Origin: JACZYA01 sp965247455 | Lineage (GTDB): Bacteria; Acidobacteriota; Terriglobia; Acidiferrales; 2-02-FULL-67-57 | Assembly (NCBI GenBank): GCA_965247455.1 | Contig: CBDFHE010000013.1 | Coordinates: 62,001 to 126,000 of the forward strand | Direction of reading: 5' to 3' | Length of the DNA: 64,000 nt | Shown here: piece by piece, positions 18,658 through 26,697 of the stretch | Position numbering within the stretch: the stretch's first letter is position 1 | How the letters are laid out: every line of letters starts with the position of its first letter | Program-made: the position numbers and the translations under genes | Notes under the pieces: generated by a model | Databases searched by the model: none | What the model was told of the DNA's origin: nothing | Seen by the model: only the letters and a program-made list of their open reading frames with translations

Positions 18658-19614
18658 GTGCCTGAAGTAACACAACAGAAAGCAAGTTGGTGGGGACGCC
18701 TGCAACAGGCCGCGGCCCGCACTCGCGAGCAACTCACCGAGCGCATGGACGACGTCCTGCTCGGCAAGAAAGAAATCGACCCGCAGGTCTTCTCCGACTT
18801 GGAAGCCGTCCTGCTCACGAGCGACCTCGGCCTGGAAACCACTACCGAAGTCCTCCACCGCCTGCGCGACCGCGCCCAGCGCAAAGACCTGGCGGACGTC
18901 GCCGCCCTCCGCGCCGCCCTGCGCGAAGAACTGGCTTCCCTGCTCCGCTCCTTGAGCTCCGCGCCGCAGTCCTCCGACGGCAAACTTGCCCCGACAACGG
19001 CGGGGCCCCACGTAGTCTTCCTGGTCGGCGTCAACGGCACCGGCAAGACCACCACCGTCGCCAAGCTCGCCCGCCGCTGGCAGGGTGACGGCCGCCGCGT
19101 CGTCCTTTGCGCCGCCGATACGTTCCGCGCCGCCGCCGGCGAGCAACTGGAAATCTGGGCCGAGCGCCTCGGTGCTGCACTCCTGCGCCAAAAGCCCGGC
19201 GCCGACCCCGCCGCCGTCGTCCACGACGCCGTCAGCGCCGCCCGCTCCCGCGCCGCTGACTTGGTGCTGGTGGACACCGCCGGCCGCCTCCACACCAAAT
19301 CGAACCTGATGGCCGAGCTGGAAAAGATGAAGCGCGTCGCCGGCCGGCTGGTTGAAGGCGCGCCGCACGAGATTCTCCTCGTCCTCGACGCCACCACCGG
19401 CCAGAACGGCTTGGCGCAGGCCCGCCGCTTCACCGAGTCGGTCGGCGTCACCGGCATCGTGCTCACCAAGCTCGACGGCACCGCCAAGGGCGGCATCGCC
19501 ATCGCCATCGCCCGCGAACTGCGCCTGCCCATTCGCTACCTGGGCGTGGGCGAGCAGGCCGACGACCTGCTCGACTTCGACCCCGACGCCTACGTCGCCT
19601 CGCTGTTTGACTAA
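18658..19614 (+). CDS. ftsY: Signal recognition particle receptor FtsY
   Basis: FtsY is the membrane-associated SRP GTPase that receives ribosome-nascent-chain complexes. The 318-residue protein has an N-domain (to about residue 100) and a G-domain with GVNGTGKTTTVAKLARRW (P-loop), DTFRAAAGEQLEIW, LVDTAGRLHTKSNLM, VLTKLDGTAKGG and the closing GVGEQADDLLDFDPDAYV. The acidic A-domain of E. coli FtsY is absent, as in many bacteria. GTG 18658 is the start, with GGAG upstream. It precedes ribD by 136 bp on the same strand. Confidence 0.96.
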   Translation: MPEVTQQKASWWGRLQQAAARTREQLTERMDDVLLGKKEIDPQVFSDLEAVLLTSDLGLETTTEVLHRLRDRAQRKDLADVAALRAALREELASLLRSLSSAPQSSDGKLAPTTAGPHVVFLVGVNGTGKTTTVAKLARRWQGDGRRVVLCAADTFRAAAGEQLEIWAERLGAALLRQKPGADPAAVVHDAVSAARSRAADLVLVDTAGRLHTKSNLMAELEKMKRVAGRLVEGAPHEILLVLDATTGQNGLAQARRFTESVGVTGIVLTKLDGTAKGGIAIAIARELRLPIRYLGVGEQADDLLDFDPDAYVASLFD

Positions 19615-19750
19615 GGTCGCGATCAATGACCGTTGCAATGAACTACCAGACACCAACTGGTCCGGAAGGGGTGCTCCGCACCCGCTCTCGGTGGCGCCTG
19701 TCTGCCAAAAGAAAAAGCGAAGGACCTACCCGAAGCGTGGTCTAACCCCA

Positions 19751-21187
19751 ATGACTGTTACTACTGCCGCTAAGACCCACCACGAATGGATGGACGTGGC
19801 GCTGGAGCTGGCCGCGCAGGGCGAAGCTCTGGCCAGCCCCAATCCGCTGGTGGGTGCCGTGCTGGTGCGCGGCGAGGAGGAAGTCGCCCGCGCCTTCCAC
19901 ACCTACGACGGCCTGAAGCACGCCGAAGTGTTGGCGCTGGAAGCCGCCGGGGAAGCCGCCCGCGGCGCCACTCTCTACACCAACCTGGAGCCCTGCTCGC
20001 ACCACGGCCGCACGCCGCCCTGCGTCGAGGCCGTCATCGCCGCCGGTGTCCGCCGGGTGGTGGCGGCCATACCCGATCCCAATCCACAGGTCAACGGCGC
20101 TGGCTTCCAGCGCCTGCGCGCCGCCGGCATCGAAGTCGTCACCGGCATCCGCGCAGAGGAAGCCCGCCGCCTGAACGAAGCCTTCGCTTGCCGTGCTCGC
20201 ACCGGGCGGCCGCTGGTGACGCTCAAAGCCGGCCTGTCCCTCGACGGAAAAATCGCCGCCGCCACTCCGCCCGAGCTCAGCCAGCGCTGGATTACCGGGG
20301 AGGAATCCCGCGCGCACGTCCAGCGCCTGCGCCACCAAGCCGACGCCGTGCTCACCGGCATCGGCACTGTTCTGGCCGACGACCCGCTGCTCACCGACCG
20401 CACCGACCGGCCCCGGCGGCGCCCGCTGCTGCGCGTGGTGCTCGACGCCGGCCTGCGCCTGCCGCTCGACGCGCAACTCGTCCGCACGGCGCATGGCGAC
20501 GTGCTGGTCTTCTGCGGCGAGGACGTCTGGATGGGTAAGCGGAAGAAGCTCGAAGAGCGCGGCGTTGAGACCATCCAACTGAAAGAATCCGGCGGCCGCA
20601 TCAGCCTGGCGGCAGTGCTGAAAGAGCTGACCGAGCGTCAGATCAACAGCGTGCTGCTGGAAGCCGGCGCGCGCTTGAACGCCTACGCGCTCGACATGAA
20701 CTTGGTGGACAAGCTCTGGCTCTTCTACGCCCCCAAGTTCCTGGGCGCCGACGCTGTGCCTTTCCTAGCGGTCACGGACCACGAGTCACGAGTCACGAGT
20801 CACAGCCTTTCTCTTCTGCACTACCGTCTGCACCGCTTCGGCCCCCTGCCCGCCGACTTATCCCGAGCGACGTCGAGGGAAGCTTCAGCGCAAGCGGGCC
20901 TGCCCGCCGAAGCTTCAGCGCAAGCGGGCCTGCCCGCCGAAGCTTCAGCGCAAGCGGGCCTGCCCGCCGAAGCTTCAGCGCAAGCGGGCCTGCCCGCCGA
21001 AGCTTCAGCGCAAGCGGGCCTGCCCGCCGAAGCTTCAGCGCAAGCGGGCCTGCCCGCCGAAGCTTCAGCGCAAGCGGGCCTGCCCGCCGAAGCTTCAGCG
21101 CAAGCGGGCCTGCCCGCCGAAGCTTCAGCGCAGGCGGGTGATTTCGCTGTGGAAGGATACCTGCACGATGTTTACCGGAATCTCTAG
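19751..21187 (+). CDS. ribD: Bifunctional riboflavin deaminase/reductase RibD with an in-frame minisatellite
   Basis: RibD deaminates and then reduces the pyrimidine intermediate of riboflavin synthesis. The deaminase domain has the zinc motifs HAEVLALEAAG and EPCSHHGRTPPCVEA near residues 57-90; the reductase domain starts about residue 150 (TLKAGLSLDGKIAA). The protein is 478 residues against a usual 360-380. The surplus is a block of about 110 residues just before the C-terminus: after HYRLHRFGPLPADLSRATSRE come eight copies of ASAQAGLPAE plus ASAQAG, then the normal ending DFAVEGYLHDVYRNL. The frame stays open throughout, so the enzyme may still work with a floppy C-terminal loop. Start ATG 19751. 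No FMN riboswitch is recognisable upstream. Confidence 0.93.
   Translation: MTVTTAAKTHHEWMDVALELAAQGEALASPNPLVGAVLVRGEEEVARAFHTYDGLKHAEVLALEAAGEAARGATLYTNLEPCSHHGRTPPCVEAVIAAGVRRVVAAIPDPNPQVNGAGFQRLRAAGIEVVTGIRAEEARRLNEAFACRARTGRPLVTLKAGLSLDGKIAAATPPELSQRWITGEESRAHVQRLRHQADAVLTGIGTVLADDPLLTDRTDRPRRRPLLRVVLDAGLRLPLDAQLVRTAHGDVLVFCGEDVWMGKRKKLEERGVETIQLKESGGRISLAAVLKELTERQINSVLLEAGARLNAYALDMNLVDKLWLFYAPKFLGADAVPFLAVTDHESRVTSHSLSLLHYRLHRFGPLPADLSRATSREASAQAGLPAEASAQAGLPAEASAQAGLPAEASAQAGLPAEASAQAGLPAEASAQAGLPAEASAQAGLPAEASAQAGLPAEASAQAGDFAVEGYLHDVYRNL
20881..21138 (+). repeat. 30-bp tandem repeat, 8.6 copies, inside ribD
   Basis: Eight perfect 30-bp units (20881-21120) and a partial ninth (21121-21138, with one A-to-G change) encode ASAQAGLPAE repeats in frame. 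Each unit contains the palindrome GCGGG-CCTG-CCCGC and resembles the palindromic cores found in intergenic repeats of this window. The stretch just before it (20861-20880, TATCCCGAGCGACGTCGAGG) matches another intergenic repeat at 57309. The identity of the units indicates recent expansion or an assembly-collapsed array whose true copy number may differ. Confidence 0.95.
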
Positions 21188-21441
21188 CAGAGTGCTGGAA
21201 ACCCATTGGTTCTGTCATTCCGAGGGTCGGCGCTTTCTGCCGAGCCGAGGAATCTGCTTTTCCTTCCAAGGGCTACAAGGCACAAGCAGATTCCTCGCTT
21301 GCCTGCCTCAGGCAGGCTCCGCTCGGAATGACACTCGGGGCGCTTCTTCGCCACGCTGTTAGCCCCTGAGGAGAAGGGTTTGAATGGCCGAGATCAGATG
21401 CTCTTGGAGAAATTGAAGCACTAGCCATGTTTACCGGAATC
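21168..21441. repeat. 15-bp direct repeat flanking an insertion at the ribD-ribE junction
   Basis: ATGTTTACCGGAATC occurs at 21168-21182, inside the last codons of ribD (HDVYRN), and again at 21427-21441 as the first five codons of ribE (MFTGI). The ribD and ribE ends can overlap exactly in this sequence. The 244 bp between the copies hold a palindromic element (21213-21333) and a spacer without coding sense. This looks like an ancestral overlapping ribD/ribE pair pulled apart by an insertion that duplicated the junction. Confidence 0.8.
21213..21333. repeat. Palindromic intergenic repeat, TGTCATTCCGAG type
   Basis: Perfect 12-bp outer arms TGTCATTCCGAG (21213-21224) and CTCGGAATGACA (21322-21333). 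Inner pairs include GAGGAATCTGCTT with AAGCAGATTCCTC and the core GCCTGCC-TCA-GGCAGGC (21301-21317). It belongs to the same family as the elements at 1073 and 22227 and could fold into a long cruciform or RNA hairpin between ribD and ribE. Confidence 0.85.
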
Positions 21442-22215
21442 ATTGAAGAGGTCGGCACGGTCGCCGAGTTGACCACCAGCGAGCGCGGCGGCCGATTGAG
21501 CATCGAGTGCAAGCGCGTGCTGCCGAAGCTGCGGGTCGCTTCCAGCGTCGCCGTCAGCGGCTGCTGCCTGACCGTGGTCGAAAAAGATAAGCGCGGCTTC
21601 GCCTGCGACCTTGCGCCCGAAACGCTCTACCGCACCGGTTTCCGCCGCCTCGCAGTCGGCGCCAAGGTCAATCTCGAAGCCGGGCTGACGCCCAGCACCC
21701 CGCTCGACGGCCACATCGTGCAGGGCCATGTGGACGGCACCGGCACGCTGGTCGGCCTGACGCCGGCAGGCGACCCTTCGACCAGCTCAGGGCAAGCTCC
21801 TTCGACCAGCTCAGGGCAAGCTCCTTCGACTGGCTCAGGGCAAGCTCCTTCGACTGGCTCAGGGCAAGTCCCTTCCCCCAACTCCGAGCAAGGAAACTTT
21901 TGGCTGGATGTGGACATCCCCGAGAGTCTGACCCGCTACCTGGTGGAGAAAGGCTCGGTCGCGGTCGAAGGCATCAGCCTGACCGTAGCCGCCATCGAAG
22001 GGACGCGGCTGCGCGTCGCCGTCATCCCTTTCACTGTCGAGCAAACCAATCTGCACACGCTCAAGCCCGGCGACCCGGTCAACTTGGAGTGCGACGTCCT
22101 GGCCAAGTACGTGGAGAAGCTCCTGCTCGAACGCCCACCTGCGACCGCGCCCCGCGAGCAGGGTTCATCCTCAAACAAGCTTACGGTTGAGCGTCTGATC
22201 GAGGAAGGATCCTAA
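21427..22215 (+). CDS. ribE: Riboflavin synthase alpha chain with an in-frame repeat insertion
   Basis: Riboflavin synthase dismutates two 6,7-dimethyl-8-ribityllumazines to riboflavin. The two lumazine-binding halves are recognisable: MFTGIIEEVGTVAEL with VSGCCLTV and LDGHIVQGHVDGTG in the first, FWLDVDIPESLTRYLVEKGS with VEGISLTV and NLECDVLAKYVEKLL in the second. Between them four 24-bp repeats add PSTSSGQA/PSTGSGQA units (about residues 117-148), making the protein 262 residues against about 200-220. The frame is intact. The C-terminal tail after YVEKLLLE is also longer than usual. Confidence 0.93.
   Translation: MFTGIIEEVGTVAELTTSERGGRLSIECKRVLPKLRVASSVAVSGCCLTVVEKDKRGFACDLAPETLYRTGFRRLAVGAKVNLEAGLTPSTPLDGHIVQGHVDGTGTLVGLTPAGDPSTSSGQAPSTSSGQAPSTGSGQAPSTGSGQVPSPNSEQGNFWLDVDIPESLTRYLVEKGSVAVEGISLTVAAIEGTRLRVAVIPFTVEQTNLHTLKPGDPVNLECDVLAKYVEKLLLERPPATAPREQGSSSNKLTVERLIEEGS
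21775..21870 (+). repeat. 24-bp tandem repeat, four copies, inside ribE
   Basis: Units begin at 21775, 21799, 21823 and 21847. Units 1-2 read CCTTCGACCAGCTCAGGGCA..., units 3-4 have CTGG in place of CAGC's neighbourhood (TTCGACTGGCTCAGGG), and the last unit ends GTC rather than GCT. Each encodes eight residues of the form PST(S/G)SGQA. The motif TTCGAC-N2-GCTCAGGGCA is of the kind found as intergenic repeats in many bacterial genomes. Confidence 0.93.
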
Positions 22216-22226
22216 AACCAACTGCC

Positions 22227-22347
22227 TGTCATTCTGAGGCGCCTGCCTGCCCTGCCTACCGCAGGCAGGCCGCAGGTGCCGAAGAATCCCGTCCATGAAC
22301 CGAGGAGTTCATCAGGTACTGGATTCTTCGCTCCGCTCAGAATGACA
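22227..22347. repeat. Palindromic intergenic repeat downstream of ribE
   Basis: Perfect arms TGTCATTCTGAG (22227-22238) and CTCAGAATGACA (22336-22347), with inner pairing of GAAGAATCC and GGATTCTTC and a core of GCCTGCC/GGCAGGC type around 22240-22275. The remaining 190 bp to the convergent MFS gene show no recognisable gene. The palindrome may serve as a bidirectional transcription stop. Confidence 0.8.
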
Positions 22348-22538
22348 CTAACAAACACGAAAATGTGGAGACAGCAATGGGACATACCCTCACGCCTGCG
22401 CCGGCTCCGCCAACGCCGCCCTCTCCAAACTGCCGCCGGCCTTGGAATCTACGCCTCGACGTTGAAGCTGAACAGTGTTCCCAGCCGCATGAACGCGAGC
22501 GACGGCCCGAGTGCAAAAGGCAGTGCCTGAAACCAGGC

Positions 22539-23831
22539 TCACTTGGCACGGATAGTTTCCAGCCCGTGCCCTTTGGGCCCCACCTCGTTCCGCCACAGCA
22601 GGAAGGCGAACCCCAGGGCCGCCAGACCCAACACGGTGAACATCCACATCATGGGGAGATAGCCCGATGGATTGGCGGCACTCGCACCGGCGTAGTCATT
22701 GGCCCGTCCTACCATCCAGTTCAGCGCTGCGACGCCGCCCTGCTGCAGCAGGAACATCAGAGCATAGGCGCTCCCCAGGCGGTTCTGCTCTACGATGTAG
22801 GCCACCGCCGGCCACATGATGGCCGGGATCAGCGAATACGCAATCCCCAGCAGGGTGACGGGCGCGTACAGCGTCACGTCGGTGTACGCCAGCAAGGGGA
22901 ACGCCGGTATCAGAATCAGCGAGCCCACTGCCATCAGCGACGCCCGCTTGCCGATGCGGTCCACTAGCAGCCCGATAAGCGGCGTGGCGATCATGGCCAC
23001 AAACGGCAGCACGCTGTTGAGTTGCCCGGCGAAGTCGCGCTCTGCTTGGTGCGCTTCGATGAAGAACTTGATGGCAAAGCTGCGGAAGGGGAACACGATG
23101 GAGTAAAAGACGATGCACAGCGCCGTGATGTACCAGAACGACCGGTTGAACCTGAAGAGGTCCGCCAGCACCAGCTTGTCGCTCGCACCGGCCTCGCCCA
23201 GCGTGTAGCGGGCTTCGGCCCGACTTTCTAAGACCCAGTAAATCACCGCGCCCACCACGCAGGTCAGCCCCAGGAAGGCGCCGATCACCAGCGGGTCGCG
23301 CCAGTTGCCGTAGGCTGCCCGCGCCCAGGTGGGCGACCAATCGGCGGCGATCTGCCCGAAGCGGGCGATCAGCAGGTTGATGCCCATCGCGAAGGCCAGC
23401 TCCTTTCCTTTGAACCACTTTGCAATCGCCGCCGTGATGGCGACGATCAGCGGCTCGGCGCTCAGCCCCAGCAGAAAGCGGCCCACCAGCATGGTCTGTA
23501 TGTCGCTCGAGGCCATGGTCACGAATCCAGAGATGGCGCAGATCGACCCGAACAGCATCGTCCCCTTGCGCGTCCCGTAGCGGTCGATGAAAACCCCGCC
23601 CAGCAACAAAAACAGGATCGCGCCCCACGAATAACTGGAATAGAGCAACCCGATCTGTTCGTCTGTGAAGTTGAGTTGCTGCTTCAGCAGGTCCGCGATG
23701 GGCGCGATGGTGTCGTACAGGTAGTAGTTGCCGAACATCGCCAAGCTGATGAACAGCAGCACCAACCAGCGGTACCAATTCGGCGGCTCCGGGCGCGCGG
23801 TGGCGGCACTCATTGCATGTTGTTCACTCAT
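22539..23831 (-). CDS. Major facilitator superfamily transporter
   Basis: A 430-residue protein with twelve predicted membrane segments. It has the MFS loop-2/3 motif GGVFIDRYGTRKGTMLFGS near residue 80 and the corresponding loop-8/9 repeat GLLVDRIGKRASLMAVGS near 300, as in MFSD1-like and nitrate/oxalate-type carriers. The substrate is unknown. It is the last gene of a minus-strand set reductase-ACP-ketosynthase-transporter, 41 bp after the ketosynthase, so it may export the product of that set. Start ATG 23831; ATG 23813 is an alternative. Confidence 0.88.
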   Translation of the reverse strand: MSEQHAMSAATARPEPPNWYRWLVLLFISLAMFGNYYLYDTIAPIADLLKQQLNFTDEQIGLLYSSYSWGAILFLLLGGVFIDRYGTRKGTMLFGSICAISGFVTMASSDIQTMLVGRFLLGLSAEPLIVAITAAIAKWFKGKELAFAMGINLLIARFGQIAADWSPTWARAAYGNWRDPLVIGAFLGLTCVVGAVIYWVLESRAEARYTLGEAGASDKLVLADLFRFNRSFWYITALCIVFYSIVFPFRSFAIKFFIEAHQAERDFAGQLNSVLPFVAMIATPLIGLLVDRIGKRASLMAVGSLILIPAFPLLAYTDVTLYAPVTLLGIAYSLIPAIMWPAVAYIVEQNRLGSAYALMFLLQQGGVAALNWMVGRANDYAGASAANPSGYLPMMWMFTVLGLAALGFAFLLWRNEVGPKGHGLETIRAK

Positions 23832-23872
23832 GGGCAGAAGTTATTCCTCAGACGAGCTTCAAAGTCAGCTTC

Positions 23873-25111
23873 TTACACTTGCTTGACCACCAGCACCGCG
23901 TTCAGCCCGCCGAAGGCAAAGCTATTCGAGAGCGCCGTCCGCACTTTTTGCTCGCGCGCTTGGTTGGGCACGTAATCAAGGTTGCACTCCGGGTCGGGCT
24001 TTGCGTAGTTGGCCGTAGGCGGCAGCACTCCGCGCCGCAGCGCCTCCACCGTCGCCACCAACTCAATCGCGCCCGAGGCCCCCATCGCGTGCCCGTGCAT
24101 GGACTTGGTGGAGCTCACCGGAATCTTTCCCGCCCGCGCGCCGAAGACCTGCTTAATCGCGCGGGTCTCCACCACGTCGTTCACCCGCGTGGCGGTGCCG
24201 TGGGCGTTGATGTAGTCAACCTCCTCGGGGTTCAGCCCGGCGTCGTCCAACGCCAACTGCATCGCCCGCGCCGGCCCCTCCACGCTCGGCTGGGTGATGT
24301 GGCTGGCGTCGGAGTTGGCGCCGTAGCCGGCCAGCTCCGCGTAAATCCTTGCGCCGCGTTTGCGCGCAGCCTCGTACTCCTCCAGCAACAGAATCGCCGC
24401 GCCTTCGCCGATCACGATGCCTCGGCGGTCAGCGCTAAAAGGCCGGCAGGCGCGCGCGGCGTCTTCACCTTCGGGAGCAAGCACGCGCATTGCCTCCCAG
24501 GCGCGAATGACGCCGTACGTGATGGGCGCATCCGACCCGCCCGCCAGCATCCAGTCCGCCTGCCCGTGCCGGATGAAGCGCATGGCTTCGCCGATGGCGT
24601 GCGAACCCGACGAGCAGGCGGTGCTGGGCGCCAGCGTCGGCCCGCGCGCCCGGAACCACATCGAAACCTGGCAGGCAGCAGCGTTGTCCATCAGCCGCGG
24701 AAGCACCAGCGGGGACAAGCGGCTGGCATTTTTCCCATACAAGGAGAAGTAGGCGGACTCGAGCGTTTCAGCCCCGCCGTAGGCGGTCCCGACGCACGCC
24801 CCCAAGCGGTTCTGCTCTTCTTCGGAGAACTCACCCCGCCCGGCATCCTCGAGAGCTTGCTTGGCTGCCACCACAGCGAACTGGCTGAAGCGGTCGAGCT
24901 GGTCCAATTCTTTGGCGCCAAAGTGTTGGGAGGGATCAAAGCAAGGCACTTCGGCGGCAATCCTGCAGTTCAGCCGCTCGGCCAGCGCAGGCTCAATGTT
25001 CTGGATGCGCCGCGTCCCCGCACGGCCTTCCAGCAACTGCGAGAAGAAATCGGTTATATTTCCACCCGTAGCAGCGACGACCCCCAACCCGGTGATGACG
25101 ACTCGCCGCAT
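23873..25111 (-). CDS. Beta-ketoacyl-ACP synthase II-like enzyme
   Basis: A 412-residue FabF-type condensing enzyme that would extend an acyl chain by decarboxylative condensation with malonyl-ACP. The Cys-His-His triad is complete: Cys in PSTACSSGSHAIGEA, His in NAHGTATRVND and His in STKSMHGHAMGASG. The C-terminal NSFAFGGLNAVLVVK is typical. It is 8 bp from an ACP gene and near a thioester-reductase-like gene rather than in a standard fab operon, so a dedicated lipid or secondary-metabolite pathway is more likely than bulk fatty-acid synthesis. Confidence 0.93.
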   Translation of the reverse strand: MRRVVITGLGVVAATGGNITDFFSQLLEGRAGTRRIQNIEPALAERLNCRIAAEVPCFDPSQHFGAKELDQLDRFSQFAVVAAKQALEDAGRGEFSEEEQNRLGACVGTAYGGAETLESAYFSLYGKNASRLSPLVLPRLMDNAAACQVSMWFRARGPTLAPSTACSSGSHAIGEAMRFIRHGQADWMLAGGSDAPITYGVIRAWEAMRVLAPEGEDAARACRPFSADRRGIVIGEGAAILLLEEYEAARKRGARIYAELAGYGANSDASHITQPSVEGPARAMQLALDDAGLNPEEVDYINAHGTATRVNDVVETRAIKQVFGARAGKIPVSSTKSMHGHAMGASGAIELVATVEALRRGVLPPTANYAKPDPECNLDYVPNQAREQKVRTALSNSFAFGGLNAVLVVKQV

Positions 25112-25119
25112 GCGCGGAA

Positions 25120-25383
25120 TCAGGAAGGACTGCTGCTGGGTGCAGGCGCCTGCCCCGCCAGGTGCTTGCCCAAACGGCTCACGACGTCCTGCACCGTCTG
25201 GATGTCCTGCACCGCCTCTTCCGGGATGGAAATGTCAAAGGCCTGCTCCAGTTCAAACAGCAGGCAGACGCGGTCGAGCGAGTCCATCCCCAACTGCTCG
25301 AAGCTCGAGTCCAGCCGCACCTCACTGGTCTTGCGCTTGGCGACTTTGGCCACTACCTCAATGATTTTTTCTTGCATCGCCAT
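25120..25383 (-). CDS. Acyl carrier protein
   Basis: An 87-residue ACP with the phosphopantetheine-attachment serine in EQLGMDSLDRVCLLFELE (near residue 35) and the expected acidic helix II. The C-terminal tail GQAPAPSSSPS is an extra low-complexity end. The start is ATG 25383 (or ATG 25377). It lies between the ketosynthase (8 bp) and the reductase (23 bp), and is probably the carrier for this cluster. Confidence 0.92.
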   Translation of the reverse strand: MAMQEKIIEVVAKVAKRKTSEVRLDSSFEQLGMDSLDRVCLLFELEQAFDISIPEEAVQDIQTVQDVVSRLGKHLAGQAPAPSSSPS

Positions 25384-25406
25384 AGATCGGAGCTCCCTGG
25401 CCTCGC

Positions 25407-26519
25407 CTACGGCAACGCGGCCGCCGGACGGAATACCTCCGCCGGCAAGTAGCCGGCCCGCGCCGCGTACTCCATCAGACGCCGGAGAAACGTGGGACTG
25501 ATGACCGGCAACGTCAGCAACCGCTCGGCGTTGCGCGTCTCCAACCGTAGGTCGTTCAGATACGGAAGCAGGTAGGGCTCCAACAGGCGGTGGATCGCCT
25601 GCTCTTTCTGGCTGAGCAGGCTCAAGCTCCAGTGGGCCAGCGGAACCAAGCGCGGAATCCGCGTGTGGGGAAAAACCTTCACCAGATCGAACAGGTCGCG
25701 CAGCAGGCAGCCGTTGCGGCTCACCAGGTGGAACGTTCGGCCCAGCGCCCAGGCCACTTCCAACCCGCGGTAAATCGCCCGCGCCACAAAGTCCACCGGA
25801 ACGATATTCACTTTGTGCCCGCGCAGGTCGGGCCAATGCGAAAGCATGCCGCAGCCCAGAATTCGCACCACTTGGTAGAAAAGGTTGAAGCTGGCAATGC
25901 GCCCGGTTTTGGTGTCGCCCACGGTTATGCTGGGGCGGAAGATCACCACCGGCAAGCTGCCCCGCATCTCTTCGCGCACGCGCGCTTCCGCTAGGTACTT
26001 AGTGCGCTCGTACTCATTGGAAAAATGCGGCTTTGTGGGCAGCGAGTCTTCCGCAAAATAGCCGCTGTGCGCCGTGCCGGAAGCGGCATAGCTGGAGAGG
26101 TAAGCAAACCGGCGCAACTGCCCCTCTCGCCGGCAGACGTGCGCGAACTCCAGCGCGTTCTCAGTACCGAGGAAATTGGCGCGCTCGCACTCTTCGGCCG
26201 ACGCTCCCAGGTTCGTCACCGCCGCGGAGTGAATAAAAATCTCAGCGGCTTTCACCACCCGCCCGTACTCAGCGCGGGAAAAGCCAAAGCGAGACTCTGT
26301 GATGGAGCCTTCCAACACCGCAACCTTCCGCCGCAGGTGGCGCGGAAGTTCGGCCTCCTCCAACAATGCCTGGATTCGATCTTCGGCCGACAGGCCGTCT
26401 CGCTCGCGCGCCACTACCAGAACCTCGGAGCCGCGCAGCAAGTAATGCTCCAGTACGCGGCTGCCAATGGCGCCGGTGGCTCCGGTTAGAAAAACAGTCG
26501 GTTGTTTTCTGTTGCTCAC
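25407..26519 (-). CDS. Extended SDR, thioester-reductase/fatty acyl reductase-like (NAD_binding_4)
   Basis: A 370-residue Rossmann-fold protein. It has the nucleotide motif FLTGATGAIGSRVLEHYLLRG at the N-terminus, a central IHSAAVTNLGAS, LSSYAASG and the active-site YERTKYLAE (Y-X3-K). The closest recognised group is the male-sterility/thioester-reductase type that releases acyl-ACP or acyl-CoA thioesters as aldehydes or alcohols. No adenylation or carrier domain is fused. Being first in the operon with ACP and ketosynthase suggests reductive release of an ACP-bound chain; this is inference. Confidence 0.82.
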   Translation of the reverse strand: MSNRKQPTVFLTGATGAIGSRVLEHYLLRGSEVLVVARERDGLSAEDRIQALLEEAELPRHLRRKVAVLEGSITESRFGFSRAEYGRVVKAAEIFIHSAAVTNLGASAEECERANFLGTENALEFAHVCRREGQLRRFAYLSSYAASGTAHSGYFAEDSLPTKPHFSNEYERTKYLAEARVREEMRGSLPVVIFRPSITVGDTKTGRIASFNLFYQVVRILGCGMLSHWPDLRGHKVNIVPVDFVARAIYRGLEVAWALGRTFHLVSRNGCLLRDLFDLVKVFPHTRIPRLVPLAHWSLSLLSQKEQAIHRLLEPYLLPYLNDLRLETRNAERLLTLPVISPTFLRRLMEYAARAGYLPAEVFRPAAALP

Positions 26520-26697
26520 TAAGCCGCCATGAAACCTGAAACTGCGATTCTAGGGGGGTTCAGCCACAGTGTCAACCAACCGTACCGTCCGCTGAAAATT
26601 GCGGGGCAGGCAGAGGGAAAGCGCTTGTTTCTTGTCTTTCAGAGCAAAACACTGTCAGGCCGGGCTGACCAAACCTGCTTGTTCTCACACAGCACCC

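Noticed and set aside
19615..19750. Possible FMN riboswitch upstream of ribD
   Set aside because: The gap has a weak hairpin but none of the conserved FMN-aptamer blocks (no AGGG...GGCGGT...GCAGAT pattern), so no riboswitch is claimed.
20881..21138. Tandem 30-bp units considered as a CRISPR array
   Set aside because: Units are directly adjacent without unique spacers, no cas genes are near, and the frame is open through the whole array.
21168..21362. Short open frame starting MFTGIS after ribD
   Set aside because: It shares only the first five codons with ribE and then runs into the palindromic element; it is the duplicated junction, not a gene.
22365..22538. Possible remnant of ribBA or ribH after ribE
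   Set aside because: No RibB, RibA or RibH motif is readable in any frame; only a palindrome and unassigned sequence remain.
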